64,000 nucleotides of DNA, from contig RPFO01000080.1 in NCBI GenBank assembly GCA_009746045.1, positions 62,001-126,000 of the forward strand. Direction: 5' to 3'. Made by a program: the position numbers and the translations under genes. This stretch comes from Mesostigma viride (lineage: Eukaryota > Streptophyta > Mesostigmatophyceae > Mesostigmatales > Mesostigmataceae). The notes beneath the pieces are model-generated. The model was not told the origin of the DNA, ran no database searches, and saw nothing but the letters and a program-made list of their open reading frames with translations. This document shows, one piece after another, positions 14,301 to 56,819 of this stretch (position 1 is its first letter; the number at the start of each line of letters is the position of its first letter).

Positions 14301-15904
14301 CACCAAGTACTTCCATACTTTCTTGTTTACTTACTTATTCCTGCACCATACACACCACACGCTGATCAGCCCAAATGGTATGGCACACAGCAATTCTGAG
14401 TATGACATGCTGCTAAGGCCGCTAGGCTCCCATGAAGTTTCCTTGCTAAAATGAAGAGTAAGCTGAGCCTATAGCATCCCAGGCATCCGAGTCGGTAGCC
14501 TGGCCTCCGCCTAGCAAGCTTTTATCTATTCGGGACAAACGCTTACAGCAAAGTGGGACACACAGGAGACGCATTCACACTTGCATAGAGCTAGGAGGCT
14601 AGCAAGCGAAAGAGGCTGTCAGGGCCTCCACAGGCAAGCCTTGATCACACTACATCGCGTTCAGCAGTTCATTGGGTTCTCTGTGTCTGTCTAATATAAT
14701 AATAATAGCCTAGCTGGGCCCTTGCTAACGGATACCCAAACATAAACAACCCAACACACAACCTGTGGTTGTATAGAGATCTGGTGTTAGCCGCGGGCCT
14801 ATATAGTACATGAGGATGGCATCTCGCATACACAAAACACAGCTCTTATGATCAACATTTCAGCATGACAATCATTATGCCGGGAAACAAACAATCATGA
14901 TCACTGTAAAGCCTTAATAGATCACAGGTTCAAATCGCAATTAGATTTGCCTACCTTTGATTTTGCTGAGACGGCCATCAACCTGGTTCTCAAGAGTAAG
15001 AGTTTTTTTCACATTGCACTCCCATCCGTTGAGCTGCTGGGCGCTCTTGCATAGGAATACATCTATGAAGCCGCCTCTATCAGCCGTTTCTGATTGTTGA
15101 AGAGCGATGTACCTGCAGTCGCACGGGCCAGAGGCATGCGCCAAGGGATCACTAACAAACCATTTGGCCAGGGGTGCTTGTAGGTAAAACGAACGGGCAA
15201 ACATTGCATATTGCATGCTGGGCTTAGCTACTCTATGAAAGATTTACGCCTTAATGGAAATGTTTTGCTAGAACATAAGAAAACATATATAGTGCCAAAG
15301 AAAAATTGTATTGCTATTATAAGGTTAGTTAGAATGCGGCTTTGGCATGCACATCGTCGAACATTACCCACGTCATTGTCCATCGATCTAATTATGTCAG
15401 GTTGCTCCAGGATACTCTAGTATTCAAACGTGTTTGCAGCTCGCTATTACCGCAAATGTCACACAGTGGCTGAGAAAGTACAGATCTCTGGTACGGCGCC
15501 GTCCACCGGCCTTCCACCTCATGTATCCTCCGATCCTTTTACTTCCCCGGCCTGCTGCACCTGTGGTTTTTTGCACAGAAACTCAAAGCATGTACTTATC
15601 TACTTCCCATGGGCCATGATCTTATTAGCATACCCCTGCTATACCGTTCTCGATGGAAATGTAGCAAGCATTTCGTATTCCTAGCTCCATATGCACCTAA
15701 CGAAGAAAGCAAGGTAGCCGGCAACATTTCGATTGTTGGCATGGGTAGATCATATTACCACATGTGGACTTACCATTTGAAACCTCCACATTGGAAGAAG
15801 GCAGGAGATGACAAAAACTTGGAGCTTAAGTTGCTGAAATCGCCAACTGGCCACCTAAACTGCGATGCCAGGCTTTTACCCAGCTCGCTTTCAGCTCCAT
15901 CCAT
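2243..15904 (-). CDS. UBP12-like: Gene A: MATH-USP (UBP12/USP7-like) pseudo-deubiquitinase, 3' end outside window
   Basis: Ubiquitin-specific protease family member with the plant UBP12/13 and animal USP7 layout: N-terminal MATH/TRAF domain, USP core, then USP7-type ubiquitin-like (ICP0-binding) domains. Exons inferred on the minus strand: 15904-15774, 15112-14955, 13832-13679, 12700-12592, 11831-11619, 11305-11087, 10271-10170, 9433-9324, 8033-7889, 7599-7567, 7074-6979, 6022-5960, 4917-4792, 4403-4287, 3304-3248, 2509-2243. They sum to 2,100 nt, 700 codons with no internal stop, and all phases agree. The start chosen is the ATG of MDGAES, conserved in gene B; an upstream exon cannot be excluded. 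Frequent family matches include [51 protein letters not shown] and [10 protein letters not shown]. The catalytic Cys box reads GAMQVAKHM instead of GATCYMNS, and the His box is missing, so hydrolase activity is not expected. The gene continues beyond position 1. Probable role (inference): non-catalytic ubiquitin or substrate scaffold. Confidence 0.8.
7567..7599 (-). other. Candidate 33-nt micro-exon of gene A
   Basis: Between the His-box exon and the [10 protein letters not shown] exon there is CTGCTGCAG|33 nt|GTAAGA encoding [11 protein letters not shown] in phase 0. The family carries a short variable segment here before its 'YMLVYIRES'. Gene B has the same site (29009-29037) but only 29 nt, so inclusion there would shift the frame. 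Confidence 0.45.
7889..8033 (-). other. Gene A USP His-box exon, catalytic His lost
   Basis: Reads [20 protein letters not shown] then [11 protein letters not shown] and EEQYGGQPE. Same length, same acceptor (CTGTCAG) and same donor (GAG|GTGCAT) as gene B. There is no His in the position expected of the general base. Confidence 0.85.
8264..8878 (-). repeat. Hexanucleotide satellite (GAGGGA)n in gene A intron
   Basis: About 100 imperfect copies of CCCTCT/CCCTGT on the plus strand, hence GAGGGA on gene A's sense strand. It sits in the intron between exons 9433-9324 and 8033-7889. Long apparent ORFs on both strands are repeat translations, not proteins. Gene B has a different purine satellite at the matching place (25,258). 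Confidence 0.95.
10150..10170 (-). promoter_or_regulatory. Noncanonical GC donor (GC-AG intron) in gene A
   Basis: Exon 10271-10170 ends ...GATAAG|GCAAGT. The next exon begins at 9433 after CGCCAG. The only donor giving the family-consistent phase-0 join (DAQDK|AEDRYEF) uses GC. Gene B has the same GC donor at 23657. Confidence 0.65.
12592..12700 (-). other. Gene A USP Cys-box exon, catalytic Cys replaced by Gln
   Basis: Reads [10 protein letters not shown] then [18 protein letters not shown]. It shares the QVAKH replacement with gene B and additionally has Thr to Met just before it. The identical lesion in both paralogues implies the loss predates the inverted duplication. Confidence 0.88.
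14955..15904 (-). other. Gene A MATH/TRAF domain, exons 1-2
   Basis: Exon 1 (15904-15774) gives [10 protein letters not shown]...FQCGGFKW, the start of a MATH fold (W-x-I-x-x-F-S pattern and GGxxW strand). Exon 2 (15112-14955) continues from the split Trp codon (TG|G) into YIALQQSE and then [17 protein letters not shown], matching the family's 'GW...FSLAVVNQ' strand. Donor GTAAG and acceptor CTGCAG are both present. MATH domains of USP7/UBP12 bind substrate peptides; the peptide preference here is unknown. Confidence 0.7.
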
Positions 15905-15984
15905 GCAGACGTACCCTGGCTTAAGATGACCGGCAACGCGGGCCCGGCTACTATTAAGACTCGGCAATGCGGGCCGGGAGCTCT

Positions 15985-16075
15985 ATTAATTAATAATTAA
16001 TTAATAAGTACGTGACTGCGTCACGTGGGTGCCAATACAGAGTAAAGGAACCTTCAACCCTATATACACAGCGAG
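15985..16075 (-). mobile_element. Short insertion in the upstream region of gene A, sharing sequence with the retroelement tails at 54-57 kb
   Basis: Gene B's upstream sequence (about 17,265-17,310) reads straight through where gene A has about 90 extra bases: a TTAATTAAT run followed by GTACGTGACTGCGTCACGTG and a GTATATAG string. The same TTAATTAAT...GTGACTGCGTCACGTG block lies beside the retroelement 3' tails near 56,755-56,800. It places a CACGTG box upstream of gene A only. Confidence 0.45.
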
Positions 16076-16289
16076 AAGGGAGCTCTATAGCCGGCAAAAA
16101 GCCTGGTAAACAATCATTTTCCTCGCTTAGTCGCACGTTCTAGAAATCAGCGTTGACACAAACCATCAATCATGCCGATTGCGACGCGTAGGTCACCTAG
16201 CAGTGGCTTCCAGCTACCCGCGGCGCGCCCGGCGCCTCTGCAGCACGACGCGCAATTTCGTTATTCGTAGATTTAATGTTAGCGCCGTA

Positions 16290-17110
16290 ATAAATTGGTT
16301 GTGCTAAAGGTGGCTGAATGGAAGCATAAGCTCCTCAGCATCTCGCCGCATAGGCTCGCGACTCTCCCAGCATGAGGCCATGACACCATCGCTATCGTTG
16401 GCAGGCTGACTAGCTTAATTAATGCATGTCGCTGCATGGCGTTGGCTCGACCATGGGTGTAAGACATGGTATGCGGTGTATGGCGATGGCTCGACATGGC
16501 TCGACATGGCTTACGGTGGGGCTGCGGCAGTCACGTGCAGGTCGAGGGGCTATCGTGGCTATCCGTGGGCCGGTGGGCGGTGCACAGATCCTTATTACAG
16601 CACGGTGGTTCAGTTCAGTTCAGACTGTTCAGTTCAATTGTATCCCACGCCGCACATGGGCCGCAGAGAGTCTATAGCTGTCTATAGATAGTCCTTATTA
16701 CAGCACGGGTACAATAAGGAATTTTGCACAAGAACCGAGGCAAAAACCTCGGAAAACTGGAAAGAAATCGGATAATCTTAGGTTAGTTCAAGGTTAGTTA
16801 GTTAAATAAGCGGTAGTAAGCAGTACTAAGCGGAAACTGTACGATAACCCATTAACCTGTTCCTCCCGCACACGGCACAGCAACGGTACTGTAGCGCTGC
16901 AAAAGCGACATGCGAGCAATTTACATTATCTGCTGCCCATGATAGGCGTGGGATTCAACTAATAACAGAATCTGCAGCCTGCGATCATAGCAAATTTATA
17001 TTAGCAAATTTATCTGGGGTTAATCGGATATGAAGTCATGAGCCTACGCGACGAGATTTCTGAGGAGCTTATTCTGCAATCAGCGTCACCAATCACCATA
17101 CATACCTATT
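16290..17110. promoter_or_regulatory. Spacer between inverted-duplication arms; presumed divergent promoter
   Basis: Homology between the arms (for example the shared 'GAAATTGCGCGTC' string near 16,250 and 17,145) stops inside this spacer. It lies upstream of both gene A and gene B and is the obvious candidate for a shared divergent promoter. It contains short repeats of 'tggctcgacatggc' near 16,440-16,510 and no convincing coding sequence. Promoter activity is inferred from position only. Confidence 0.4.
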
Positions 17111-17354
17111 CTACAGAGCCAACATTTATAATTATGGATAATGAAATTGCGCGTCATGCTGGTGCGCCAGCCACTTCTAGGTGACGTAATTGGCATCGCA
17201 GTTGGCATGGTTTGTGTCAAAGCCTATTTCCATAACTCGCATCCAAGCAGGGAAAATCATTCTTTACCAGGCCTTTTGCCGGCTACACCGCTACATAGCT
17301 CCCGCATTGCCGAGTCTTAGCCGGGCCCGCGGTGCCGATCTTATGCAGCAGGTG

Positions 17355-49427
<32,073 letters not shown>

Positions 49428-49437
<10 letters not shown>

Positions 49438-50458
49438 TCTGTTTGAATGTCTACAAATCTTGTGATTTTGAGCTTGCAGCCAAAATCGTGCTGCTGTGAT
49501 GTTAGCCAGCACTTTTCTACTTCCGGCTAGAAACATGGGTTCTTGGTTGCCCATGGGTTGCAACCTAATGCTTAGTTAGTGGGATATTCCTCTTGGTGGT
49601 TTTTTCCCACAGGCAATCTTTGTGTGGCTTCATTTGTTGGTAATTGGCCACCTGTCCTTTTCTTCTTGTGGCTTCATATGGGGAAGTTGCTGAGCTTTTC
49701 TTACCAAACTGTCTCACAGGAATTTTCCTTATATGCCGTTGTGGCTGCTGTTTCCGTCACTTATCGCAATACACCAAAGCTCTTGAAAAAAACCGAAAAA
49801 AAAAATTCAACAAATGAATTATGTTCAAGAGTGTACGACGGAATCGTACGAGGAGATATGTTGTGGAAATGCCATGATCCTGGTAATAAAGTATAAATAG
49901 CTTAGTCATGGGCGCAAGTTGTTGTGTGTTGCAGCCAGCGTTCTTGCTCCATACTGCATTTTGCCGGTGGAAGCCGGACTCACTTGGGCTAACGCAGCAA
50001 CTGATCAAGGACCTCTCGACTTCGCTGTGAATTGCTTGATGGGTGGTGGGTAGAGGGAAACTTGGCTGGTTGGATGGGCGGGCGGGCGGGCGGGCGGGCG
50101 GGCGGGCGGGCGGGCGGCGGCGCGGCGGGCGGGCGGCGGGCGGGCGGGCGGCGCGGGCGGGCGGGCGGGCGGGCGGGCGGGCGCGGCGGGCGGGCGGCGG
50201 GCGGGCGGGCGGCGGGCGGGCGGCGGGCGGGCGGGCGGGCGGGCGGGCGGGCGGGCGGGCGGGCGGCGGGCGGGCGGGCGGGCGGGCGGGTGGGTGGGTG
50301 GGTGGGTGGGTGGGTGGGTGGGTGGGTGGGTGGGTGGGTGGGTGGGTGGGTGGGTGGGTGGGTGGGTGGGTGGGTCGCTAGTGGGTGGGTGGGAGTCAGA
50401 GGGGGGGGAGGGGGGAGGGGGATGGTGGAGGTGTGTGTTGGCAATTGTCCACCTGCAG
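49428..50458 (+). other. Possible intron joining gene B to the kinase-HECT-RZ exon
   Basis: The donor GAAAG|GTGCGA in gene B's last exon leaves two bases (AG) of a codon. The acceptor CTGCAG|G supplies the third, giving Arg and continuing EEPRLLRG in the kinase frame. If unspliced, gene B stops two codons later (TAG 49,435-49,437). The intron would be 1,031 bp, normal for this gene, and contains the G-rich satellite. Confidence 0.45.
50076..50378 (+). repeat. (GGGC)n then (GGGT)n satellite
   Basis: About 50 GGGC/GGC units followed by about 22 GGGT units, lying between the end of gene B and the kinase-HECT-RZ exon (inside the intron if the two are one gene). Extremely G-rich on the sense strand. 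Confidence 0.95.
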
Positions 50459-53400
50459 GGAGGAGCCCAGGCTGCTGCGGGGCCTCAACAGAAAACGCAA
50501 GTTCTTCTCGCAAACCTTCGAAGAGACATCGCAGCTGCCCCCGCAAGACACCCCCGCGCATTTGGCGGAGGCGCTGGCAAGTCTCGCGGATTATTGTCGC
50601 CCATCGGATGTGTGGCAGCTGGCGCAGACCACCCAGAACATCGGCCGCGCGCTGTGGGCGTCCGTGCTTGAAGTTGCCACCATGCGCACCGGCCTGAGGG
50701 CGACGGATGAGGAGGTGCAGAAACTGGCCGAGACCTGCCTGCAGAAAGAGGAGGTGCTGATGGAAGCCGTTGCGAGGGCTAAGGAAAAACCCCTGGATAA
50801 AACAGCGCTATCTGCCAGGGACCAGGCGCTGGAGGACCACCTGGCATCCTTGCGGCAGCTGGAGGAGAGCTACACCAGGAAGGCGGCGTTGGCCGGGGAG
50901 AGGGTGCGGCAAAAGCGGAGGGTGGAGGAGCTGTCTGGCCTGAGCACAGCCGTGGGGGGGGGCGCCGGGCCTGAATCCTTGAATGAGGCGCAAGGCCTCC
51001 AGGTGGATGATGTTCACGAAGCGTTGGTGTTGGCTGGGAGTGCTCTCGAGGAGTGCGAGGAGCAGCTGGCGCCAGCAGCGGCGGCGACGCGTGCAGCGAT
51101 GGAGCAGCTGGCAAAGTGCCTGGAACGCCAGCGGGTAGTGACGGAGGGCGTGCGGGAGAAACTGGGCAAGGCTCGTGATGCGGGCGCGCGGGTCGTGGGC
51201 GCTGCCGTCAAGATGATGGAGGGGGAGACGCCGGAGGAGGACGCGGAGCATGCGCGCGTGCTGCAAGGGCTTGTGGATACGAAGAAGAAGGAGCTAAGGG
51301 ATGCGATGGCGGCGCGGCAAGGGCTGCGCCCGACCGAGGTGCGTTTGGGGCTGCTGCAACGTGACCTGCTGGAGGTTCGCAAGCAGAAAACGCTGGCAAA
51401 GGCCCACCTGGAAATTGCTGAGTTTTCAGAAAAGGCCAAGGAAGCGAAGGCGCTGCGGGCACAGCTGGACGCCCTGGAAGGCCGGCAGAGGGAGATCGAT
51501 GCCAGTATAGGGAAGCTGACAATGGAGGCACAGGAAGCCGCACAAAAGCTGGCGCAATACTACCCCGAGGCGGCCGTGTTGCCAGAACGGGCCAACCGGC
51601 TAAGCAAGGCGCTCCCTGGTAGTGCCGGCAAGGGCAGCGATGACATCATCGACCCTGACTGGTCCCTGGCGTGTTTCCGCGACAGCATGGGGCAGCCGTT
51701 GGGCAGTTCCAAGGTTAGGGTGGTGGAGGACCGGGAGGGGTGCACGTGGGTAATCAAGGAGCTGTGTCAAGAGAGGGAGCTGAGACGGGAGGGCGGGCGG
51801 TTGCAGGCGCTGCAGCACCCGCTGGTGATCCGGCTAGAGCGGATTTTCTTCGACCGAGGCCTGGCCTATCTGCAGATGCCTTACTGCAAGAACGGGAGCC
51901 TGCGCGCCTGGTTCGAACGCATCAAGGCGAGGACCCTGGATGGTCTACCACTGGGCTTGGAGGAGCGCCAGCAGGTGTGGGCGACGATGCGGCAGGTCTT
52001 CCAGGCGGTCGCGTTCATCCACCGCAAGGGTGTGGTCCACCGAGACCTGAAACCGGAGAACATTCTTCTGCAAGACGATGGCCAAATCGCGCTGTGTGAC
52101 TTTGGCGTCAGCCACGACGTCAGTAGGGCCTTACAGACCACCCTGGCCACCCAGCTTGGCGGCTTTACAGTGGCCTATGCCGCCCCAGAGGTGCTCACTT
52201 CCCAGCCGTCGGCCAAGCAGTGGCCCTTTGCGCAGGACATGTGGTCCCTGGGCGTGATGCTGCTGGAGATCCAGACAGGGTCCCTGCCGCTCTGGAACGT
52301 TGTCGCCGGCCGCCTGGAGGATGCCCAGGGCAGGCCGGTGGCCGTGGATGCCAGCTCGACGGGCGGCCCATCCCAGGGTGATCCCTGGACAATTGCGTTG
52401 CGGGGTGTGGCATCCAGCCTGCTTCAGGTGGACCCTGCCGGCCGGCCGTCTGCCGAGGACGCTCTTAGTGACCCGCACGGTTTCCTTGCACGGGACCTGA
52501 CGCAGGTGGCAGTGGAGCAGCAGCGGCGCATGCATGCGCTTAGCAGCTTTCTGGAGAGCCTGCGGCGCTGCCCCGTGCGTGTTGCGGGGCGAGCGCACCT
52601 GCTGAAGGTGACCGATCTCGCCAACCGGCCGCAGCTGGTGCAGGAGGTGCTGGAAGCGTTTCAGGCTGATGGGCTCGACCTCCGGGTGGTGTTCTCGGTG
52701 GAGTGCGGCGGCATAAGGGTCCCCTTGTCCGAGGTGCTGGACCGGTTCTTCCAAGCCATGGTGCTGCCAGAGGTGGGGCTGTTTGAGCAAGGGCGGGAGG
52801 GGCGGGAGGACGTTTTGCCCCCTTCTCAACTGCAGGAAGGCGTGGCGTTTCTGCCCAAGAAGGCGCCACAGCATGCCCAGGCCAACGAGCAGCACATGAA
52901 GAAGCTGAGGGCAATGGGCAAGGCCCTCGCAAAGGCCATCCTCGAGTGCCTGCACGTCCCTGTCATGTTCGCGACCGCCCTCTGCTGCTTCCTGGTGGGG
53001 GACGAACAGCTGGCGGACGCCACATCCTCGCGTTGCCTGGAGCTGATGGCGGAGTTTGACCCGGTTGTGGCTGGACAGATGCGTGTCATGCTGGCAATCA
53101 CCCACGGCAGTGGCCAGGAGCATGCCATGATGGCGTCCATGCTGACGCGTTGTGCGGCCAAGGACGATTTTGCGATCACCGACGCGAACAAGGGGGCGGT
53201 GGTCCGGCAGGCGGTGCAACTGCGCCTGTTCGCGGACCGCAGGGAGGAGCTGTGCGCCCTGCGCGAGGGGTTCCAGTCCCTGGACGACCTGATGGCGGAC
53301 CACCTCAAGCTCATGACGGGCGAGGTCTTGGTCACCCTGTTCTTCGGCCAGGACTACTTGGACGTAGATACGGCGCTGAACGCGTTTGTGTTCCCAGAGG

Positions 53401-53960
53401 AGTATTGGGGCGGAGCCGCGAACAAGGGGCCGCCTGCTGTCAAGGGATGGCTGCAGCGCTTCATCCGGGAGGTCTCGGAGACAGGGCTGCGGTTGCTGTG
53501 CCTGCGGGCACTGGGCAGCGTCAATGCCTTGCAATCCGGCCACAAGTGCTCGGTGCTGCCCGGTGGGAAGGAGCGGGAGCTTCCTGCGTTTGAGAGGGAG
53601 ACGGGCTGCATGTACATGCCGGAGGGGTGCTCGGACTTCAATGCTTTCCAAGCGAGGATGCACCGCGCGCTGCGGGCGGGGGAGTATGGCGTCCGCACCG
53701 GTGCCCAGCAGGAGGAGAGGCTGGCCAGGGAGGAGATGGATGCGGTGGTGGGTGCCATGAGGGGGCAGGTGCGGGCGGGAGGGTGGTATCGCTGCCCCAA
53801 CGGTCACCCGTATGCCATCGGGGATTGTGGTGGCGCCATGGTGGAGGCCAGGTGCCCAGTCTGCGGGGCAGGTATTGGCGGCCAGCAGCACCGGCTTCGA
53901 GATGACAACCAGAACGCTCTGGACATTGATGATGCTGCTGCACCTGCCTGGAACTGACAC
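50459..53960 (+). CDS. Coiled-coil - protein kinase - HECT-like - RZ zinc finger protein (5' end not in this exon)
   Basis: One uninterrupted exon of about 1,166 codons. Approximate residue numbers count from the open frame's beginning at 50,385. Region 100-430: Glu/Arg/Ala-rich heptads, probable coiled coil. 430-720: complete kinase with beta-3 Lys (VIKEL, K458), HRDLKPEN (552-559), DFG (572-574), AAPE, DMWSLGV and RPSAEDAL. About 780-1105: HECT-like, with MGKALAKAILECLHVP and GLRLLCLRALGSVNALQSGH; candidate catalytic Cys is C1075 in TGCMYMP, with shorter than usual spacing to the LP motif. About 1125-1180: RZ-type finger, CPNGH...DCGGAM...RCPVCGA (C1137, H1141, C1148, C1157, C1160), as in RNF213 and ZNFX1. 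Coding continues upstream of the first in-frame ATG (50,682, good Kozak) to an acceptor CACCTGCAG at 50,458. No earlier in-frame ATG exists in the open frame, so an upstream exon is needed, possibly gene B's. Stop TGA at 53,958. Confidence 0.8.
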
Positions 53961-54570
53961 ACTTGGTTGCTACTGCTTGACTCACGGAGTTCAGTTGCCA
54001 GCTTTTTTTTGCCGCGTGATTATTTACTTGGCAGTGAAGGCATGTGCTGCATTTTGCAGGCTATAGTTGGTTTACTGTGTGATATGCATGGTGCTATCCC
54101 ATTCCATTAATGTTATTATCCCATTCCATAATTCCCATATCCTGCTGAGGACTTGTGCTCAAGTGACGCAGTCTACGTCTAATACATACAAATATATAAA
54201 TAAATGTTATTATCTGCAATGACAATCCCGGTATGGGGCACGTCGTGTGTTCAAACTCGATCCATTATGCTTTCATGTGATCCTTGATCCGGCCCTAGTG
54301 TAGCCAGAACCTATATGCACCCCATCCCATTCCCATCCTCTGAGGACTTCTGCTCACGTGACGCAGTCAACATGTAAACTAACCAATTAAAATTGCTTTC
54401 TTGGATTGTTTGAGTCAATTGACCGTTTTGTACTGATTCTGTAATGAAATTCGCAGCGTGCGTGGGAGCGCTTTCATTCTTTTATGACGGCTCAGCAGAT
54501 TAATTAATTATTTATTTAACACGTAACAGCGTTACGCGAGCATAAGTCCTCAGTACAGCCGAGATCGAGG
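53961..54570. other. Downstream flank with retroelement tail remnants
   Basis: No gene seen. Two plus-strand remnants of a 3'-tail sequence (CTGAGGACTT...TGCTCA...TGACGCAGTC) lie at about 54,135-54,175 and 54,340-54,372. Each is preceded by CATTCCCAT-like tail sequence, the opposite orientation to the larger element at 54,571. Confidence 0.5.
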
Positions 54571-54744
54571 GGGATGGGATGGGATGGGATGGGATGGGAT
54601 GGGATGGGATGGGATGGGATGGGATGGGATGGGATGGGATGGGATGGGATGGGATGGGATGGGATGGGATGGGATGGGATGGGATGGGATGGGATGGGAT
54701 GGGATGGGATGGGATGGGATGGGATGGGATGGGATGGGATGGGA
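54571..54744 (-). repeat. (GGGAT)n pentanucleotide array, 3' tail of a LINE
   Basis: About 34 perfect GGGAT units. On the minus strand this is (ATCCC)n, immediately 3' of the reverse-transcriptase remnants, as expected of a non-LTR element ending in a microsatellite tail. Short MGWDGMGWDG ORFs are artefacts. Confidence 0.9.
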
Positions 54745-56646
54745 GGATCGAGGGAGCTCTAGCTATCTAAGACCTAGTTACGGGGTTGTGGACACCATGG
54801 CCCGAATCACTGTGAATGCCATACTTGGTCACACGCGGCCGGAGCCCCCACGGACTTGGGGTTGGACTCCTTCATGACTACCTGCCACCTATCCTTGCAA
54901 ACCATCTTCCTCCAGATGACAGACATGCCAGGGGCCGGGCTGCCCTGGCGGGAGCCCATTGCGATGTGGGTAACACATGCCTAGCCTATCCCGGAAGGTT
55001 CTCGGGTGGCGCGCCCCGGCCGCGCGCTCGGCCCGGGGCGCGCCATGTGAGAACAAGACGCCCAGGTTGAGCGGGTTTGGTGCCTGCTGAGCTATCCATC
55101 GTGTCGAACTGATCGAGGTGCCCGGCTAGGCCCAGGCGCCTGTGCTTTATAACATGGGAACTGCATATGGTAAATCAGCATACAAATCCTTATGGCTTAT
55201 GTGCAGGCTAAATGGAATATTGAGCGCATTACGCAGCATCTTAGTGACCGCGCCGTCGAGTTGCTGCTCCAGCTCAGTCCTGCGCGATCAGCGTTCACGT
55301 CTTTGCTCCATAGGTCAGGGTCGTCAGGACGACGACGTTGAAGAGGTCGCATTTGACAGTCCGGGGCAGGGCGGGGTTGCTCCACCAGCCGGACGGTGCT
55401 CGTGGAGCTGTGCCCAGGCCATACCAATCTGGGTCGTCACGTCGTCCTCGCAGTTGGGGAGCCAGCTGCCGAGCAGCTTGAAGCGACCGGAAGTGGGGAA
55501 GGGCACTGGGGTGTCGTGTAATTAACAGGCGGAGCTCAGGGGGGGGGGCGGCCATGCAGGCTGAGCTCATGGCTTCCCTCGGGCCATGGCTTTCGTCCTG
55601 GGGCTGATTTCGATCGAGACCAATAGCCCGGGCCTCGAGCCGGAGCCAGGCAGTCCAACCACAGTTGGGCAGAATCCGGCTGCGCAGCGAGCGTGATGTC
55701 GTCACCATAAATGAGCTCAGCGAGTAAATTCCGCTTGTTAGTTGGCCCCCCTTCCCCGGGATCGTTCTGAATCTCGAGGCCAGGGGCACGGCCAGCAATG
55801 CTAGCAAAGCGGGCACGTGCTTGGCGCACACGCAACATAATCCACTACAATAATGAACAGGTATCGTGACACTGACGCAGCCCTGCCAGATGCCTGTCTG
55901 CAGCTTGGACATGGTGGTGCATTGCCGTCAACCAGCTAAGGTGCGGACATAGGCCAGGGGAAGATCATCATGGCTAAACAATGGCTAGGGCATGGAGTCT
56001 CAGCAGAGAGTAGCTCTCTGCATTGGCGATGCTAAGCTTAATTCTTAAGGATCATGCGCATGAACAACTTGAGCGCGGCGCTCTGGATGCAGACTCCTCG
56101 GTAGTTGGCGAGGTTGGCAGGAGAACCTTTGTTTTTGTAGAGCATCATCCGGAAGCTGTGTTGCCATTCAGGGATAGGCAGGGCATCAGCCAGCAGAAGC
56201 CGGTTGCAGACGTCGAGCAGAAACTGCGTGAGCGGCGCCGGTGCGGGGAGCTGGTCGGGACCAACGGCAGCGTAGAAGCGGAGCTGGCAGGCGGCGGTGC
56301 ATAACTCGGGCTCCGTGAACAGCTGCAGCTCATCAGGGGCGGCCTGGGTCTCCGAAAGAGGGGCCGGGACACCCGACGCGGGCGCCGGACGGGCGGGGCC
56401 CGCCAACGGGCGGGGGGGGCTGGGGGGCACCAAGCAACCGCGCGAGCTAGACTGGGAGGAGTACCAAATTGAGGTACGTCCAGCTGTTGTTGTGGCGAAC
56501 GCAGCAGCGTCCGGCGCGCTGATTGTGCGCCACGGGCGGGTCATTGGGCGTGGCGCAGGGGAAACCGGCCCAAGCATACTTGCCGTGTTGGTCGTCGAGG
56601 TGGGCAAAGTACTCGCGGATGTGGAGGTCCTCCCGTTCAGCAGATG
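54571..56646 (-). pseudogene. Broken non-LTR retrotransposon (LINE) copy 1
   Basis: Minus-strand reverse-transcriptase pieces in order: 56,607-56,040 with the RT start (AVGPDQLPAPAPLTQFLLDV...NKGSPANLANYRGVC), 55,838-55,536 with the YxDD active site (AELIYGDDITLAA), and 55,525-55,142 with the C-terminal domain (FKLLGSWLPNCEDDVTTQIG). Pieces are in different frames and deleted between, so the copy is dead. The superfamily was not assigned. Confidence 0.75.
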
Positions 56647-56819
56647 AATCGATCAATCAATTGATTCTGGAAAGACACGTACAACTGCCTCACATGAGCA
56701 TAAATCCTGAATTGAATGCGTGCATGGGCGAACGGAGCCTGCACCTATCTCACTAATTAATTAATTAATAGACACGTACGTGACTGCGTCACGTGAGCAT
56801 AAGTCCTCAGTGAGAGGGG

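Noticed and set aside
50032-50697. ORFs in other frames over the GGGC/GGGT satellite and kinase exon start
   Set aside because: Repeat translation followed by out-of-frame readthrough; the kinase frame is the one with conserved motifs.
52131-53960. 609-codon minus-strand ORF opposite the kinase-HECT-RZ exon
   Set aside because: Shadow of a GC-rich coding exon: no recognisable motif, and the plus frame holds all kinase and zinc-finger signatures.
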